This document shows, piece after piece, positions 16,898 through 23,386 of a stretch of 31,168 nt of DNA. This stretch comes from an uncultured bacterium (GTDB taxonomy: Bacteria > Bacillota > Limnochordia > DTU080 > JAAYLA01). Positions within the stretch are counted from its first letter, which is position 1, and each line of letters begins with the position of its first letter. Location: contig CALKAQ010000075.1 in NCBI GenBank assembly GCA_937983075.1, positions 1 to 31,168 of the forward strand. The letters are read 5' to 3'. The position numbers and the translations under genes are program-made. A model generated the notes under the pieces. That model was not told where the DNA came from and did not search any database. It saw only the letters and a program-made list of their open reading frames with translations.

Positions 16898-17314
16898 GTG
16901 ATGCGTCAAGTATGGCGTTACGTGTTATTTGGCCTCGGGGTCATCGGCATCATTTGGGGCATCGTATTGTTGTTCTCTCAGGTTTGGCACGCGCTGATCG
17001 TTTTTGCCGTATCCCTCTTGTGCTTGGCCGCTACGCGTCTGATAGGTCGGGAAGAGGCAGCTGTTGGCACCGCCGCGGCTGGAGTCAGTACGGTTTCGGA
17101 ACCTGAGCGCCAGAGTGCTCCGGTGGGTCAAGAACAGGCGGCTCAAGATCCAATGGATGCAACCGGGAATCTCGAGTCTTTGGATCCGAGTACGCAAGAA
17201 AGGACTGCCCATACAGACGGACACGACGATCCTTCTTTGCGGACCGCTGGTGTCATGCTGGCTGAGGAGCTGCCCGATGACGAGCCGGAGTCGGACGAGG
17301 AAGATGCTTGGTAA
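16898..17314 (+). CDS. Small membrane protein with two helices and an acidic tail
   Basis: Not recognised. 138 residues from GTG 16898 (ATG 16901 is the next codon); GGGAGG at 16884-16889 supports a start here and not at the upstream in-frame ATG 16859. Residues ~7-50 form two closely spaced hydrophobic helices (LFGLGVIGIIWGIVLLF and ALIVFAVSLLCLAA). The remaining ~85 residues are hydrophilic, rich in Glu, Asp and Gln, ending EESDE-like (PDDEPESDEEDAW), likely cytoplasmic and disordered. It lies between aroA and the infC promoter. Coding status is supported by the ribosome site and the clear membrane/tail architecture, but function cannot be assigned. Confidence 0.6.
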   Translation: MMRQVWRYVLFGLGVIGIIWGIVLLFSQVWHALIVFAVSLLCLAATRLIGREEAAVGTAAAGVSTVSEPERQSAPVGQEQAAQDPMDATGNLESLDPSTQERTAHTDGHDDPSLRTAGVMLAEELPDDEPESDEEDAW

Positions 17315-17366
17315 TGACTGAGTGCCCGCATAGCCTGAAATCACCGTTAGCCGCTCTGGATCGGAA

Positions 17367-17395
17367 TTGACAGTTCAGCCGGAATTCGATAAAAT
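17367..17395 (+). promoter_or_regulatory. Near-consensus sigma-A promoter of infC
   Basis: TTGACA at 17367-17372, a 17-base spacer, then TAAAAT at 17390-17395: five of six and six of six consensus bases. Transcription from about 17402 would give a ~200-base leader before infC. A second possible -10 (TATAAT, 17559-17564) lies close to infC but lacks a good -35. Confidence 0.85.
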
Positions 17396-17402
17396 GGATT
17401 CA

Positions 17403-17505
17403 GGGCGTATGTACGCCCGGGTTGGACCGCTTGCGTCAAAGACTTAACAAGTGGACAATCGTCGGGTCGTGTTGTGCGTCGTGGAAACTTTCTCCACGGC
17501 GTTTT
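17403..17505 (+). promoter_or_regulatory. Structured infC leader with terminator-like hairpin
   Basis: Two hairpins stand out in the infC 5' leader. The first is GGGCGTA/TACGCCC at 17403-17418, right at the predicted transcript start. The second has the core CGTGGA/TCCACG (17480-17485 and 17493-17498), extendable to ten pairs with two G-T pairs, and is followed by GTTTTG. The second resembles a weak attenuator. In Bacillus subtilis the infC-rpmI-rplT leader is known to be controlled by ribosomal protein L20 through attenuation; whether this leader works that way is inference. Confidence 0.4.
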
Positions 17506-17599
17506 GCTGTGCAGAGGGACAACTCATCTGACATCTTTTCTGACGCATTCGCATGGTATATAATTTACGTGTATTCACATTTCATTGGAGGTGGTTGTA

Positions 17600-18151
17600 A
17601 TTCGCAGAGGGCCACGTGCCGAAAAGGCTCCGCGTCAGGGGCCGCGCATCAATGAGGAAATTCGGGGACATCGAGTACGAGTAATTGACCCCGATGGCAA
17701 CCAGTTGGGAATTCTCACGCCAGAAGAAGCCTTGCGGGAAGCAATGGCTCGGAACATGGATCTGGTCGAAGTTTCACCGCAGGCGCAACCGCCGGTCTGC
17801 CGTATTATGGACTACGGCAAGTACCGGTACGAGCAGAGCAAGCGCGAAAGAGAAGCGCGCAGGAATCAAAAGACGGTTACGGTCAAAGAGCTCCGTATGC
17901 GCCCCAAAATCGACGACCACGATTTTGAAGTGAAGGCCAGGAATGCTCTTAGGTTCCTTAAAGATGGCGATAAGGTGAAGATTTCCGTTCGCTTCCGCGG
18001 ACGTGAAATCATCCATCAAGATTTGGCGAGGCAAAAACTGGGTACCCTGGCGGAGCAACTTGGGGATATGGCTGTCGTAGAACGCAAGCCTTTCATGGAA
18101 GGGCGCCAGATGATCATGATATTGGCCCCTGCGAAGAACAACAACGAATAA
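17600..18151 (+). CDS. infC: Translation initiation factor IF-3, ATT start
   Basis: IF-3 binds the 30S subunit and checks start codons. 183 residues, normal. Motifs: RINEEIRGHRVRVID at the N-terminus (family RxNxxIR), VSPQAQPPVCRIMDYGKY in the linker region, then the C-terminal domain with KELRMRPKIDDHDF and ISVRFRGREI. The start is assigned to ATT 17600: GGAGG at 17587-17591 lies 8 bases upstream, and ATT initiation is a known self-regulatory trait of infC. An upstream in-frame TTG at 17585 overlaps the ribosome site itself. Contrary to the usual infC-rpmI-rplT order, no L35 or L20 gene follows; the next gene is convergent. Confidence 0.95.
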   Translation: MRRGPRAEKAPRQGPRINEEIRGHRVRVIDPDGNQLGILTPEEALREAMARNMDLVEVSPQAQPPVCRIMDYGKYRYEQSKREREARRNQKTVTVKELRMRPKIDDHDFEVKARNALRFLKDGDKVKISVRFRGREIIHQDLARQKLGTLAEQLGDMAVVERKPFMEGRQMIMILAPAKNNNE

Positions 18152-18209
18152 CGGGCTCGGGCTTTGCATCCGGGCCTCGCCTCTGCTCGTCGAGTGCGGT
18201 TTGTCCGGC

Positions 18210-18254
18210 CTTGACCGAATGGTCAAGCGGTCAGCCGCGCCTTTTCGTTTTTTT
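18210..18254 (+). terminator. Probable infC terminator (tandem hairpins with T tract)
   Basis: CTTGACC-GAAT-GGTCAAG hairpin, then GCGG-TCAG-CCGC, then TTTT-CG and seven T. It lies between the convergent infC and ParA genes. The T-rich side favours the + strand. Confidence 0.6.
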
Positions 18255-18266
18255 CCACTGTTTGCG

Positions 18267-19031
18267 TCAGTCTCGCAGCAGCATTTCCTTCGCCAAGTTG
18301 CGGTACGCATCTGCCCCTGGAAGTGCCTTCGCATATTCAATGATCGGGACTCCTTTCTCCGTCGATTCCGCAAAGCGAATGCTGCGGTAAACAACGTGGT
18401 CGAGCACTTTGATCTCGGGTTCAAAGGTCTTCTTTAATGCCTTGAGCGTGTCATTGGCATGCCGGGTGCGTCGGTCGAACATCGTTGGCAAGATACCGAA
18501 TATTTTCAGCTGACTGTTCATTTGCGCGCGCACTTTTTGCACATAGAGCAAGATGCCGTGAACCGCCCGCAGCGCAAGGTACTCGCAGGCTACCGGTATG
18601 ATCAGCTGGTCGCTCACGGCAAGCGCGTTCAGTGTGAGCAAGCCGAGAGACGGTTGACAGTCGATGATGATGTCGTCGTAAGCGTCGCGGAGCGGACTCA
18701 AAACGGCTGCAAGACGACGTTCACGTGCAATGGCCGTAAACAGTTCGAGTTCGGCCAACGCAAGGTCGATGTTCGCCGGCAACAGATCGACACCAAAACG
18801 CGAACGCAACAGAACTTCGTGCGCCGGGACGCCATGTCGCAGCGCATTGTAGACGGAACGTTCGAGTGCATCGGGTTCAAAACCGCTGGCAACCGTCAGG
18901 CCCGCTTGCGGGTCGAGATCCACCATGAGGACGTTGCGCCCCATATGGGCCAACGCTGCGGCAAGATTGACGGTTGTGGTGGTTTTGCCGACGCCACCTT
19001 TGTGATTGGCTATGGCAGTAATACGACTCAT
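18267..19031 (-). CDS. ParA/Soj-family ATPase, orphan
   Basis: Deviant Walker-type ATPase of the ParA/MinD superfamily, 254 residues. KGGVGKTTTTVNLA at residues 11-24 is the deviant Walker A with the signature Lys11; VDLDPQAG is A', and DIIIDCQPSLG is Walker B. This best fits chromosome-type Soj/ParA (ending YRNLAKEML). Its partner ParB is not adjacent on either side, unlike the usual soj-spo0J pair by the origin, so it could be a second ParA with a different cargo. The ribosome site is poor (GGGG directly before ATG), though ATG 19031 is fixed by the family N-terminus. Upstream is a terminator on the same strand. Confidence 0.88.
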   Translation of the reverse strand: MSRITAIANHKGGVGKTTTTVNLAAALAHMGRNVLMVDLDPQAGLTVASGFEPDALERSVYNALRHGVPAHEVLLRSRFGVDLLPANIDLALAELELFTAIARERRLAAVLSPLRDAYDDIIIDCQPSLGLLTLNALAVSDQLIIPVACEYLALRAVHGILLYVQKVRAQMNSQLKIFGILPTMFDRRTRHANDTLKALKKTFEPEIKVLDHVVYRSIRFAESTEKGVPIIEYAKALPGADAYRNLAKEMLLRD

Positions 19032-19074
19032 ACCCCAACAATTTCTTTGAGGTTGGTCAAGATCCTGCGGCCGC

Positions 19075-19108
19075 GATAAAACAGGGGCCGAATCGAACTT
19101 CGGCCCCT
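19075..19108 (-). terminator. Rho-independent terminator after the DUF3243 gene
   Basis: AGGGGCCGAA and TTCGGCCCCT form a perfect ten-pair stem (19083-19092 and 19099-19108) with a 6-base loop. On the - strand it is followed by TGTTTTATC. Confidence 0.8.
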
Positions 19109-19116
19109 TAGTTTAC

Positions 19117-19356
19117 TTAATTTTGCACCATCTTAATGATAGCGCTTGCGATGGCTTGTTGTTCTTCCTCGCTGGCACTGGTCCACAGCTCTTGGAGCAC
19201 CCTCTGTTCAGGGTTCTGCGGATTGACGTTTTGTGCTAGGATATCACCGATTTGTTCTGCGCGACTAGCCAGCTGGTCGTGGGACATCCCCATGCTCTGT
19301 CCTCTTTGAACGGCTTCCGCCAGGGTTTGTTTCCAGCTTTCCCAACTTCGGCTCAT
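19117..19356 (-). CDS. DUF3243 family protein (YmfJ-like)
   Basis: 79-residue cytoplasmic protein of the DUF3243 family, known from Bacillus YmfJ; function not established. The match is from overall pattern: an N-terminal W-x2-W-K segment, AEQIGDILAQNVNPQNPEQRVLQELW in the middle and EEEQQAIASAIIKMVQN at the end. The start is ATG 19356, since AAAGGAGGG sits 6 bases upstream; an earlier in-frame ATG at 19374 would overlap this ribosome site. Single-gene unit ended by a terminator. Confidence 0.82.
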   Translation of the reverse strand: MSRSWESWKQTLAEAVQRGQSMGMSHDQLASRAEQIGDILAQNVNPQNPEQRVLQELWTSASEEEQQAIASAIIKMVQN

Positions 19357-19452
19357 CGCAATCCCTCCTTTCATGCCTCACACGGTGAGTATTCCCCGAC
19401 ACAAGAGAGTGCAGTCAGACTGCCGGAGGCGGAGGAACTGGATTTTGGGAAA

Positions 19453-19477
19453 GAAAAAATGGGGCAGACACGGCCCC
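19453..19477 (-). terminator. Terminator downstream of tatA
   Basis: On the - strand: GGGGC, a 7-base loop and GCCCC followed by ATTTTTTC, 20 bases past the tatA stop. Confidence 0.7.
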
Positions 19478-19496
19478 GAAAAAATCGCTTGCAAAA

Positions 19497-19709
19497 CTAG
19501 GGAGATTGCTCCTCAGTTTTTTTCTGTTCGGTGAGCTTTTTCTGATCATCCGGGTTATCGTCAAGAATACCCGAGCTCGCCTTTTTGAATTCGCGGAAGG
19601 TGCGTCCGAGAGCGCGGCCGACGTCAGGCAGCTTGCCGGGTCCAAAGATAATCAAGGCCAGGATCAGGATGATAAGGAGTTCGGCTCCGCCAATACTACC
19701 ACCAAACAT
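19497..19709 (-). CDS. tatA: Sec-independent translocase subunit TatA
   Basis: Pore-forming subunit of the twin-arginine translocase. 70 residues: one N-terminal membrane helix (AELLIILILALIIF), the hinge FGPGKLP, an amphipathic helix (DVGRALGRTFREFKKA) and a charged tail. It starts at ATG 19709 with GGAGGT just upstream. No tatC lies next to it. The FGP motif and length make this TatA/TatE and not TatB. Confidence 0.95.
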   Translation of the reverse strand: MFGGSIGGAELLIILILALIIFGPGKLPDVGRALGRTFREFKKASSGILDDNPDDQKKLTEQKKTEEQSP

Positions 19710-19765
19710 TTGATTTACCTCCGGCTGTGATCGCGTGCAGCAACGGCGCGATGCATGTCATGTGT

Positions 19766-19796
19766 ATAGTAGAACATGTTATGGGTAACAGGTCAA
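19766..19796 (-). promoter_or_regulatory. Weak promoter candidate for tatA
   Basis: On the - strand TTGACC (19796-19791), 19 bases, then TACTAT (19771-19766). Spacing is long, so this is tentative. Confidence 0.3.
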
Positions 19797-19932
19797 GGGG
19801 CGAATGTCTCCGGTGTGCCGCCCAAGCCGATCCAAGCCGCAACTTGACGGCGGCACCTTATTGCAGTAGGTTTATAGCAGAGTGTTCTGCCGTTCCAGCG
19901 GCTTTCAGCAGGCATAGAAAGAGGGTATCAGG

Positions 19933-20151
19933 TTGCAGCGGGTTGAGAAACAACGTCGCACGATTGTTTGCTATCAATGCGGTGTGAGCTTGGGCACGAT
20001 GGAAGTCGGCCTGGACGCTGAGGGCATGGAAGCGTTCCGAGAAGAGGCCAAGCGCCGGCGCAAAGAGCACAAATGTGGACAGGGCGAACCGCCCCGACTC
20101 GGCAATCCGTCGAAACAGACGGTCGATGAAGCGTTGCGGCCACCTCTATAA
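19933..20151 (+). CDS. Small putative zinc-binding protein
   Basis: Not recognised. 72 residues from TTG 19933, which has AAAGAGGG ending 7 bases upstream. The sequence has Cys-x2-Cys (VCYQCGV, residues ~13-16) and a later His-x-Cys (EHKCGQ, ~46-48), which together could hold one zinc ion. Between them is a charged helix (AFREEAKRRRKE). The gene is divergent from tatA and convergent with the PPOX gene. A possible promoter -35 (TTGACG, 19844-19849) lies upstream, but its -10 is poor. Real coding status is likely but not certain. Confidence 0.5.
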   Translation: MQRVEKQRRTIVCYQCGVSLGTMEVGLDAEGMEAFREEAKRRRKEHKCGQGEPPRLGNPSKQTVDEALRPPL

Positions 20152-20174
20152 GCAACGCACGTTCAGACAGGCGT

Positions 20175-20603
20175 TCAAGACGTTGGAGCCGCAGCCCAAC
20201 TTTCCATGTGGTCAACGATCAAGCGAATGGCCACATTTTCCGTTTCATCGGTGAACTCCAGCTCCGTATTGGAGCCGATATACTTTTGCTGCAGATCTTC
20301 GGTCAGACGCATAGCCGTGCCGTCATCCACCACCGTGGCTTTCCCGCGCGCCATGACGGCACGATACGGCAGTTTGGTATCACTGATGCTGACGGCCACC
20401 CTAGCGTCTTGCTGAATGTGCTTGACTTTATCCGCGTCCCGCGGGCTGATAAACCAAAAATCGCCATCCTGATAATGAAACCACATGGGCGTCACGTGGG
20501 GATCTCCGTCGGGCGTCAACGTCGCTACGTGGGCGATGGCACGATCACGCATGAGATCGTGGATGAGTTCAGTCGCGCTTTCCATCGTAATTTGCTGGGG
20601 CAT
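20175..20603 (-). CDS. Pyridoxamine 5'-phosphate oxidase-family flavoprotein
   Basis: Split-barrel flavin/F420-binding protein of the PPOX superfamily, 142 residues. Recognised by AIAHVATLTPDGDPHVTPMWF, GDFWFISPRDADKVKHI and DARVAVSISD, the typical strand pattern of this family. The motif set resembles the F420/FMN-dependent reductase-like members more than true PdxH, which is larger. The specific substrate is not predictable. ATG 20603 follows GAGGAGGTG at ideal distance. The neighbouring NeuB-like gene upstream is separated by a hairpin. Confidence 0.82.
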   Translation of the reverse strand: MPQQITMESATELIHDLMRDRAIAHVATLTPDGDPHVTPMWFHYQDGDFWFISPRDADKVKHIQQDARVAVSISDTKLPYRAVMARGKATVVDDGTAMRLTEDLQQKYIGSNTELEFTDETENVAIRLIVDHMESWAAAPTS

Positions 20604-20645
20604 TGCAACACCTCCTCGCAGCTAGAGTGCCCCGTCGTGCCGCGA

Positions 20646-20666
20646 GGCAAAAAGTACGTTTTTGCC
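20646..20666 (-). terminator. A/T-rich hairpin after the NeuB-like gene
   Basis: GGCAAAAA, loop GTACG, TTTTTGCC: a perfect 8-pair inverted repeat 21 bases past the NeuB-like stop. On either strand one arm supplies the T run. Likely a terminator. Confidence 0.5.
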
Positions 20667-20686
20667 AATGCCGGTCAGGAAATCTA

Positions 20687-21562
20687 TCAGTATGAAGCGC
20701 GCTCAACCCATTGCTTGAGTTTGCTTCTTTGCACTTTTTCAACGGGGAGGAGCTCTTCCCGCTTTGGCTGCAACGCTTTGGAAACATCTTGAATGTCGAT
20801 GACCAGCTGCCGCAATTGATCGGGTTCCAGAGAAGCCGCATGATCCGTGCCTTTCCACGTCCGGTCCAAGGTGAAATGGCGTTCGATCCATTCCGCGCCC
20901 AGCACCATCGCTGCAATGTCTACAGCAATACCCAAGTGGTGGCCCGAGTAGCCGATGCCCTTCACTTGTGTTCCGTAGGCGCTTCGTAGACGAACTACCT
21001 CCAGCAAAGCCAAATCCTCAAAAGCAACCGGATAGCCCGAGACACATGCGTACAGTACCGTGTCTTTCAATCGATTGCGTCGGTGGACGAACTCGATGAT
21101 CCGTTCTTCTTCCTGCCTTGTGGTCATGCCGAGCGAAATATGAATTTCCCCGCCATATTCGTCGCATAGATATGCCAAGATCCCGAAGTGCGTGTTGCAA
21201 GCGGACGGTACTTTGATGATTTCGGGATTCAAACTGGCGATCTCACGGGCACTCGTAACATCCCAAACACTGCTGCTGTAAACAACCCCATTTTCTTCAC
21301 AACACGCCTTCAGCAATCGGTGTTGATCGAGTCGCAGCTCCAGTGCTTCCCGATGTTCACCGTAAGTCGCTCCATATGAGTGTTCAGGCACCGGGTGTGG
21401 CGCTGCATATTGCTCGGGTGTCAAGCATTCGACTGGATTCCGTTTTTGAAATTTCACCACGTCGACCTTGCATTCGGCTGCAATGCGAATCATCTCCAAT
21501 GCCGTTGTCAGGTCGCCGCGATGGTTGCAGCCAATTTCAGCGACTACGTGTGATCGTCTCAT
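20687..21562 (-). CDS. N-acetylneuraminate synthase (NeuB)-family protein lacking the SAF domain
   Basis: NeuB-type enzymes condense phosphoenolpyruvate with a hexosamine or similar sugar to make sialic, legionaminic or pseudaminic acid. The TIM-barrel is clear: VAEIGCNHRGDL at the start, VDVVKFQKR, KVPSACNTH, ISLGMTT, and GYSGHHLGIAVDIAAMVLGA with ERHFTLDRTWKGTDHAASLEPDQL near the end. The protein is 291 residues and stops about 20 residues after the barrel, so the ~60-residue C-terminal antifreeze-like SAF domain of typical NeuB (~340 residues) is missing. No other sialic-acid genes (neuA, neuC) are seen. The start ATG 21562 has AAAGGAGG at good distance. Substrate unknown; the spore-coat polysaccharide enzyme SpsE is a family relative in Bacilli. 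Confidence 0.82.
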   Translation of the reverse strand: MRRSHVVAEIGCNHRGDLTTALEMIRIAAECKVDVVKFQKRNPVECLTPEQYAAPHPVPEHSYGATYGEHREALELRLDQHRLLKACCEENGVVYSSSVWDVTSAREIASLNPEIIKVPSACNTHFGILAYLCDEYGGEIHISLGMTTRQEEERIIEFVHRRNRLKDTVLYACVSGYPVAFEDLALLEVVRLRSAYGTQVKGIGYSGHHLGIAVDIAAMVLGAEWIERHFTLDRTWKGTDHAASLEPDQLRQLVIDIQDVSKALQPKREELLPVEKVQRSKLKQWVERASY

Positions 21563-21627
21563 GATGGCCTCCTTTAATCAGCGAAACGGTGGAGTACAGG
21601 CGTCAACGCGTCGTGGCGCCACACGTT

Positions 21628-21699
21628 TCAGTACCAAAGGTTTGACGTGCATTGGCGAGACGTTCTTCCCCGCAAAGGGGTCATTGCTGTGGCAGCCAA
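21628..21699 (-). CDS. Possible 23-residue ORF upstream of the NeuB-like gene
   Basis: Candidate only. On the - strand a very strong AAAAGGAGGT lies 9 bases before TTG 21699, opening a short frame that ends at TGA 21628 (MAATAMTPLRGRTSRQCTSN...). It may be a leader peptide for the NeuB-like gene or a chance ribosome site. Confidence 0.25.
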   Translation of the reverse strand: MAATAMTPLRGRTSRQCTSNLWY

Positions 21700-21794
21700 C
21701 GTGACGAGACCTCCTTTTAACTCCGTATATGTGCGTCATCGTATTTCAGTGATGGGTCAAAATTACGTTTCAAAATAGGAAAATCGGAGGTCGT

Positions 21795-21854
21795 ATGAGA
21801 CGCACGAAGTTCTTTTCACGTACGTACTATTCTCGTAAAGTATGTGATTGCTAG
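21795..21854 (+). CDS. 19-residue basic peptide ORF
   Basis: A short frame (MRRTKFFSRTYYSRKVCDC) starts at ATG 21795, with CGGAGGTC ending 4 bases before it, and ends at TAG 21854. Immediately after the stop comes the AAAGGAG of the next gene, an arrangement typical of translational coupling or a leader peptide. Its composition (five Arg/Lys-rich positions, two Cys at the end) matches the basic character of the two following proteins. Not recognised; could be a real small protein, a leader peptide or chance. Confidence 0.4.
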   Translation: MRRTKFFSRTYYSRKVCDC

Positions 21855-21870
21855 GAAAGGAGCGTTGCGG

Positions 21871-22584
21871 TTGAAATTGAAGGAAACCCTTTCCGGCACC
21901 GCTGAAGCTGTGGAAAATGTTGAACCCGACGAAAAGGCCGCCAAAAAAAGTGCTCGAAAAATCAAACGCGTCGCGATTGTGGGCGGTGGTGAAACTCGCA
22001 GAAAGGCGCCTTTTAAAAATAAGTCATGGGAAATTTGGGCTTTTTCAAGTCGACGTGACCGGTATCCGAGAGTTGATCGTTGGTTTGAGATCCACGCGAT
22101 GAAAGATTTGCGGCAACAACTGGCAAAACGCAAGCCGGGCCGGAGAAGTTTCCGTAACTATATGCGTTTCATGAGGCGATTGAAATGTCCGGTGTATATG
22201 CAAAAGGTACATCCTAAGATCCGGACCAGTGTAAAGTTTCCAAAGGATGAGCTAGTGGCGGAATTCGGCCGCATTTTTACCAGCACGGCTTCGTATTTGC
22301 TGGCGTTGGCCATCAAAGAAGGCTACCAAGAAATTGGACTGTGGGGAGTCAATCCCAAAGGAAAGGATTATGCCCGTCAACGCCCTGCCATTCGGTACTT
22401 GCTAGGTCTTGCGCGCCAGCGCGGCATCCGGCTGCGGTTACCCAAAGGCTTTTCCATTCGTGTTCCCAAAAAACCAAAAGTCGTTAAGACCAAAGTCTTG
22501 TACGCCTATGATTGGCGATCGCGCCATGCATGGTGGAGAAAACGTTTACGCAAAAAGCATAGAAAGCGCGCAAGGAGAAAGTGA
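21871..22584 (+). CDS. Lys/Arg-rich Rossmann-like protein of phage-associated type
   Basis: 237 residues from TTG 21871, chosen because AAGGAG ends 8 bases upstream; an upstream in-frame GTG 21844 precedes that site. After a charged N-terminal 33 residues comes RVAIVGGGETRR, a strand-glycine-loop of Rossmann type at ~33-43. Then follow DRYPRVDRWFEIHAMKDL, PVYMQKVHP, a segment FGRIFTSTASYLLALAIKEG, and YQEIGLWGVNPKGKDYARQRPAI. This pattern (WFEIH, TSTASYLLALAI, E-I-GLWG-N) resembles proteins seen in phages and related to MptE/DUF115-type folds; this is recalled, not searched. The last 30 residues are extremely basic (RKRLRKKHRKRARRK). One base separates it from the kinase gene. Function unknown. 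Confidence 0.65.
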   Translation: MKLKETLSGTAEAVENVEPDEKAAKKSARKIKRVAIVGGGETRRKAPFKNKSWEIWAFSSRRDRYPRVDRWFEIHAMKDLRQQLAKRKPGRRSFRNYMRFMRRLKCPVYMQKVHPKIRTSVKFPKDELVAEFGRIFTSTASYLLALAIKEGYQEIGLWGVNPKGKDYARQRPAIRYLLGLARQRGIRLRLPKGFSIRVPKKPKVVKTKVLYAYDWRSRHAWWRKRLRKKHRKRARRK

Positions 22585-22585
22585 G

Positions 22586-23386
22586 ATGGCCAATCGAGAA
22601 AAGCGTCGGGATCAACGCAAAAAAAAGGCGAATGATCGGGGCGGGAAAGAACCTGATCGCTTGATCATAGCGAAAAAAAATGTCGTGATCAAGCGGTATC
22701 GAAACAAAAAAGAGGCGCTTCGTGAAGCCAGAGCCATGAAAGCGTATGGAGAAAGCCCGCATTTGGTTCGTTTTCACCGCTTTTTTGTTAAACGTGGCAG
22801 AGGGTTTATTGTTATGGAGCGCATCAAAGGGCGCACGTTGTGCAAAGTGATCAAGAAAAAAGGAGCGATGCCGTCCACAAAGGTCATCGAGATCACCTTG
22901 CACATTTTAGAAGGCATCAAGAAGCTCCACGAAGCCGGCTATGTCCACGGGGATTTGCACTGTAACAACGTGATGGTCACGAGTTACCGAGACGGCAAGA
23001 TCAAAATCATCGATTTTCAGCACGCTGTCCGCAAGAAAAAGAACGGCAAGGCTCGTGCACGGAGGAAACTTCCGAACCCGCCGGCGGCGCTGCCGCCGGA
23101 AAGCCGGAAACGTACCATCAACGACAGTTACGATATTTACGGCGTGGGGTTTATGGCGGCTTGCATGCTGCGCGGCCGTTTGCTGAGCAAGCCGCCGCGC
23201 AAAGGTGATTTGGGTCCCGCATCAGACCTGTGGCGGGTTATTGTCAAGGCGGTGCACAAACGACCTTCGGAACGATATCAGTCGGCACAGGAGATGATGG
23301 AAGCATTGCGCGCAATCGCTGCGACTGTTTCGGATGAACCCGCGGCGGATGATAGCGGCATTGCCGCTCAACCGGTCAGCGAGTAG
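22586..23386 (+). CDS. Eukaryotic-like protein kinase, small N-lobe
   Basis: 266 residues from ATG 22586, with AAGGAG upstream. Catalytic elements: VVIKRY (Lys36), an Arg/Glu helix (EALREARAM, Glu47), FIVMERIKG hinge, YVHGDLHCNNVMV (catalytic Asp123, Asn128), IIDFQHAV (metal Asp143, DFQ instead of DFG) and DSYDIYGVGFMAA (Asp of helix F). The end RPSERYQSAQEMMEALRAI is typical of PknB-like bacterial kinases. There is no glycine-rich loop before Lys36; instead the first 31 residues are a Lys/Arg tail. All catalytic residues remain, so it may be active. The HGDLH form also occurs in sugar and aminoglycoside kinases, so a small-molecule substrate is possible. Its 3' end overlaps the convergent helicase gene by 11 bases. 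Confidence 0.75.
   Translation: MANREKRRDQRKKKANDRGGKEPDRLIIAKKNVVIKRYRNKKEALREARAMKAYGESPHLVRFHRFFVKRGRGFIVMERIKGRTLCKVIKKKGAMPSTKVIEITLHILEGIKKLHEAGYVHGDLHCNNVMVTSYRDGKIKIIDFQHAVRKKKNGKARARRKLPNPPAALPPESRKRTINDSYDIYGVGFMAACMLRGRLLSKPPRKGDLGPASDLWRVIVKAVHKRPSERYQSAQEMMEALRAIAATVSDEPAADDSGIAAQPVSE

Noticed and set aside
19801..19930. Possible gene upstream of the small zinc-finger-like ORF
   Set aside because: Short frames only, with no ribosome site; more likely the promoter and leader region.
22409..22585. N-terminal extension of the kinase frame into the preceding gene
   Set aside because: The kinase has a proper ribosome site at ATG 22586; the extension overlaps another coding frame by ~170 bases.
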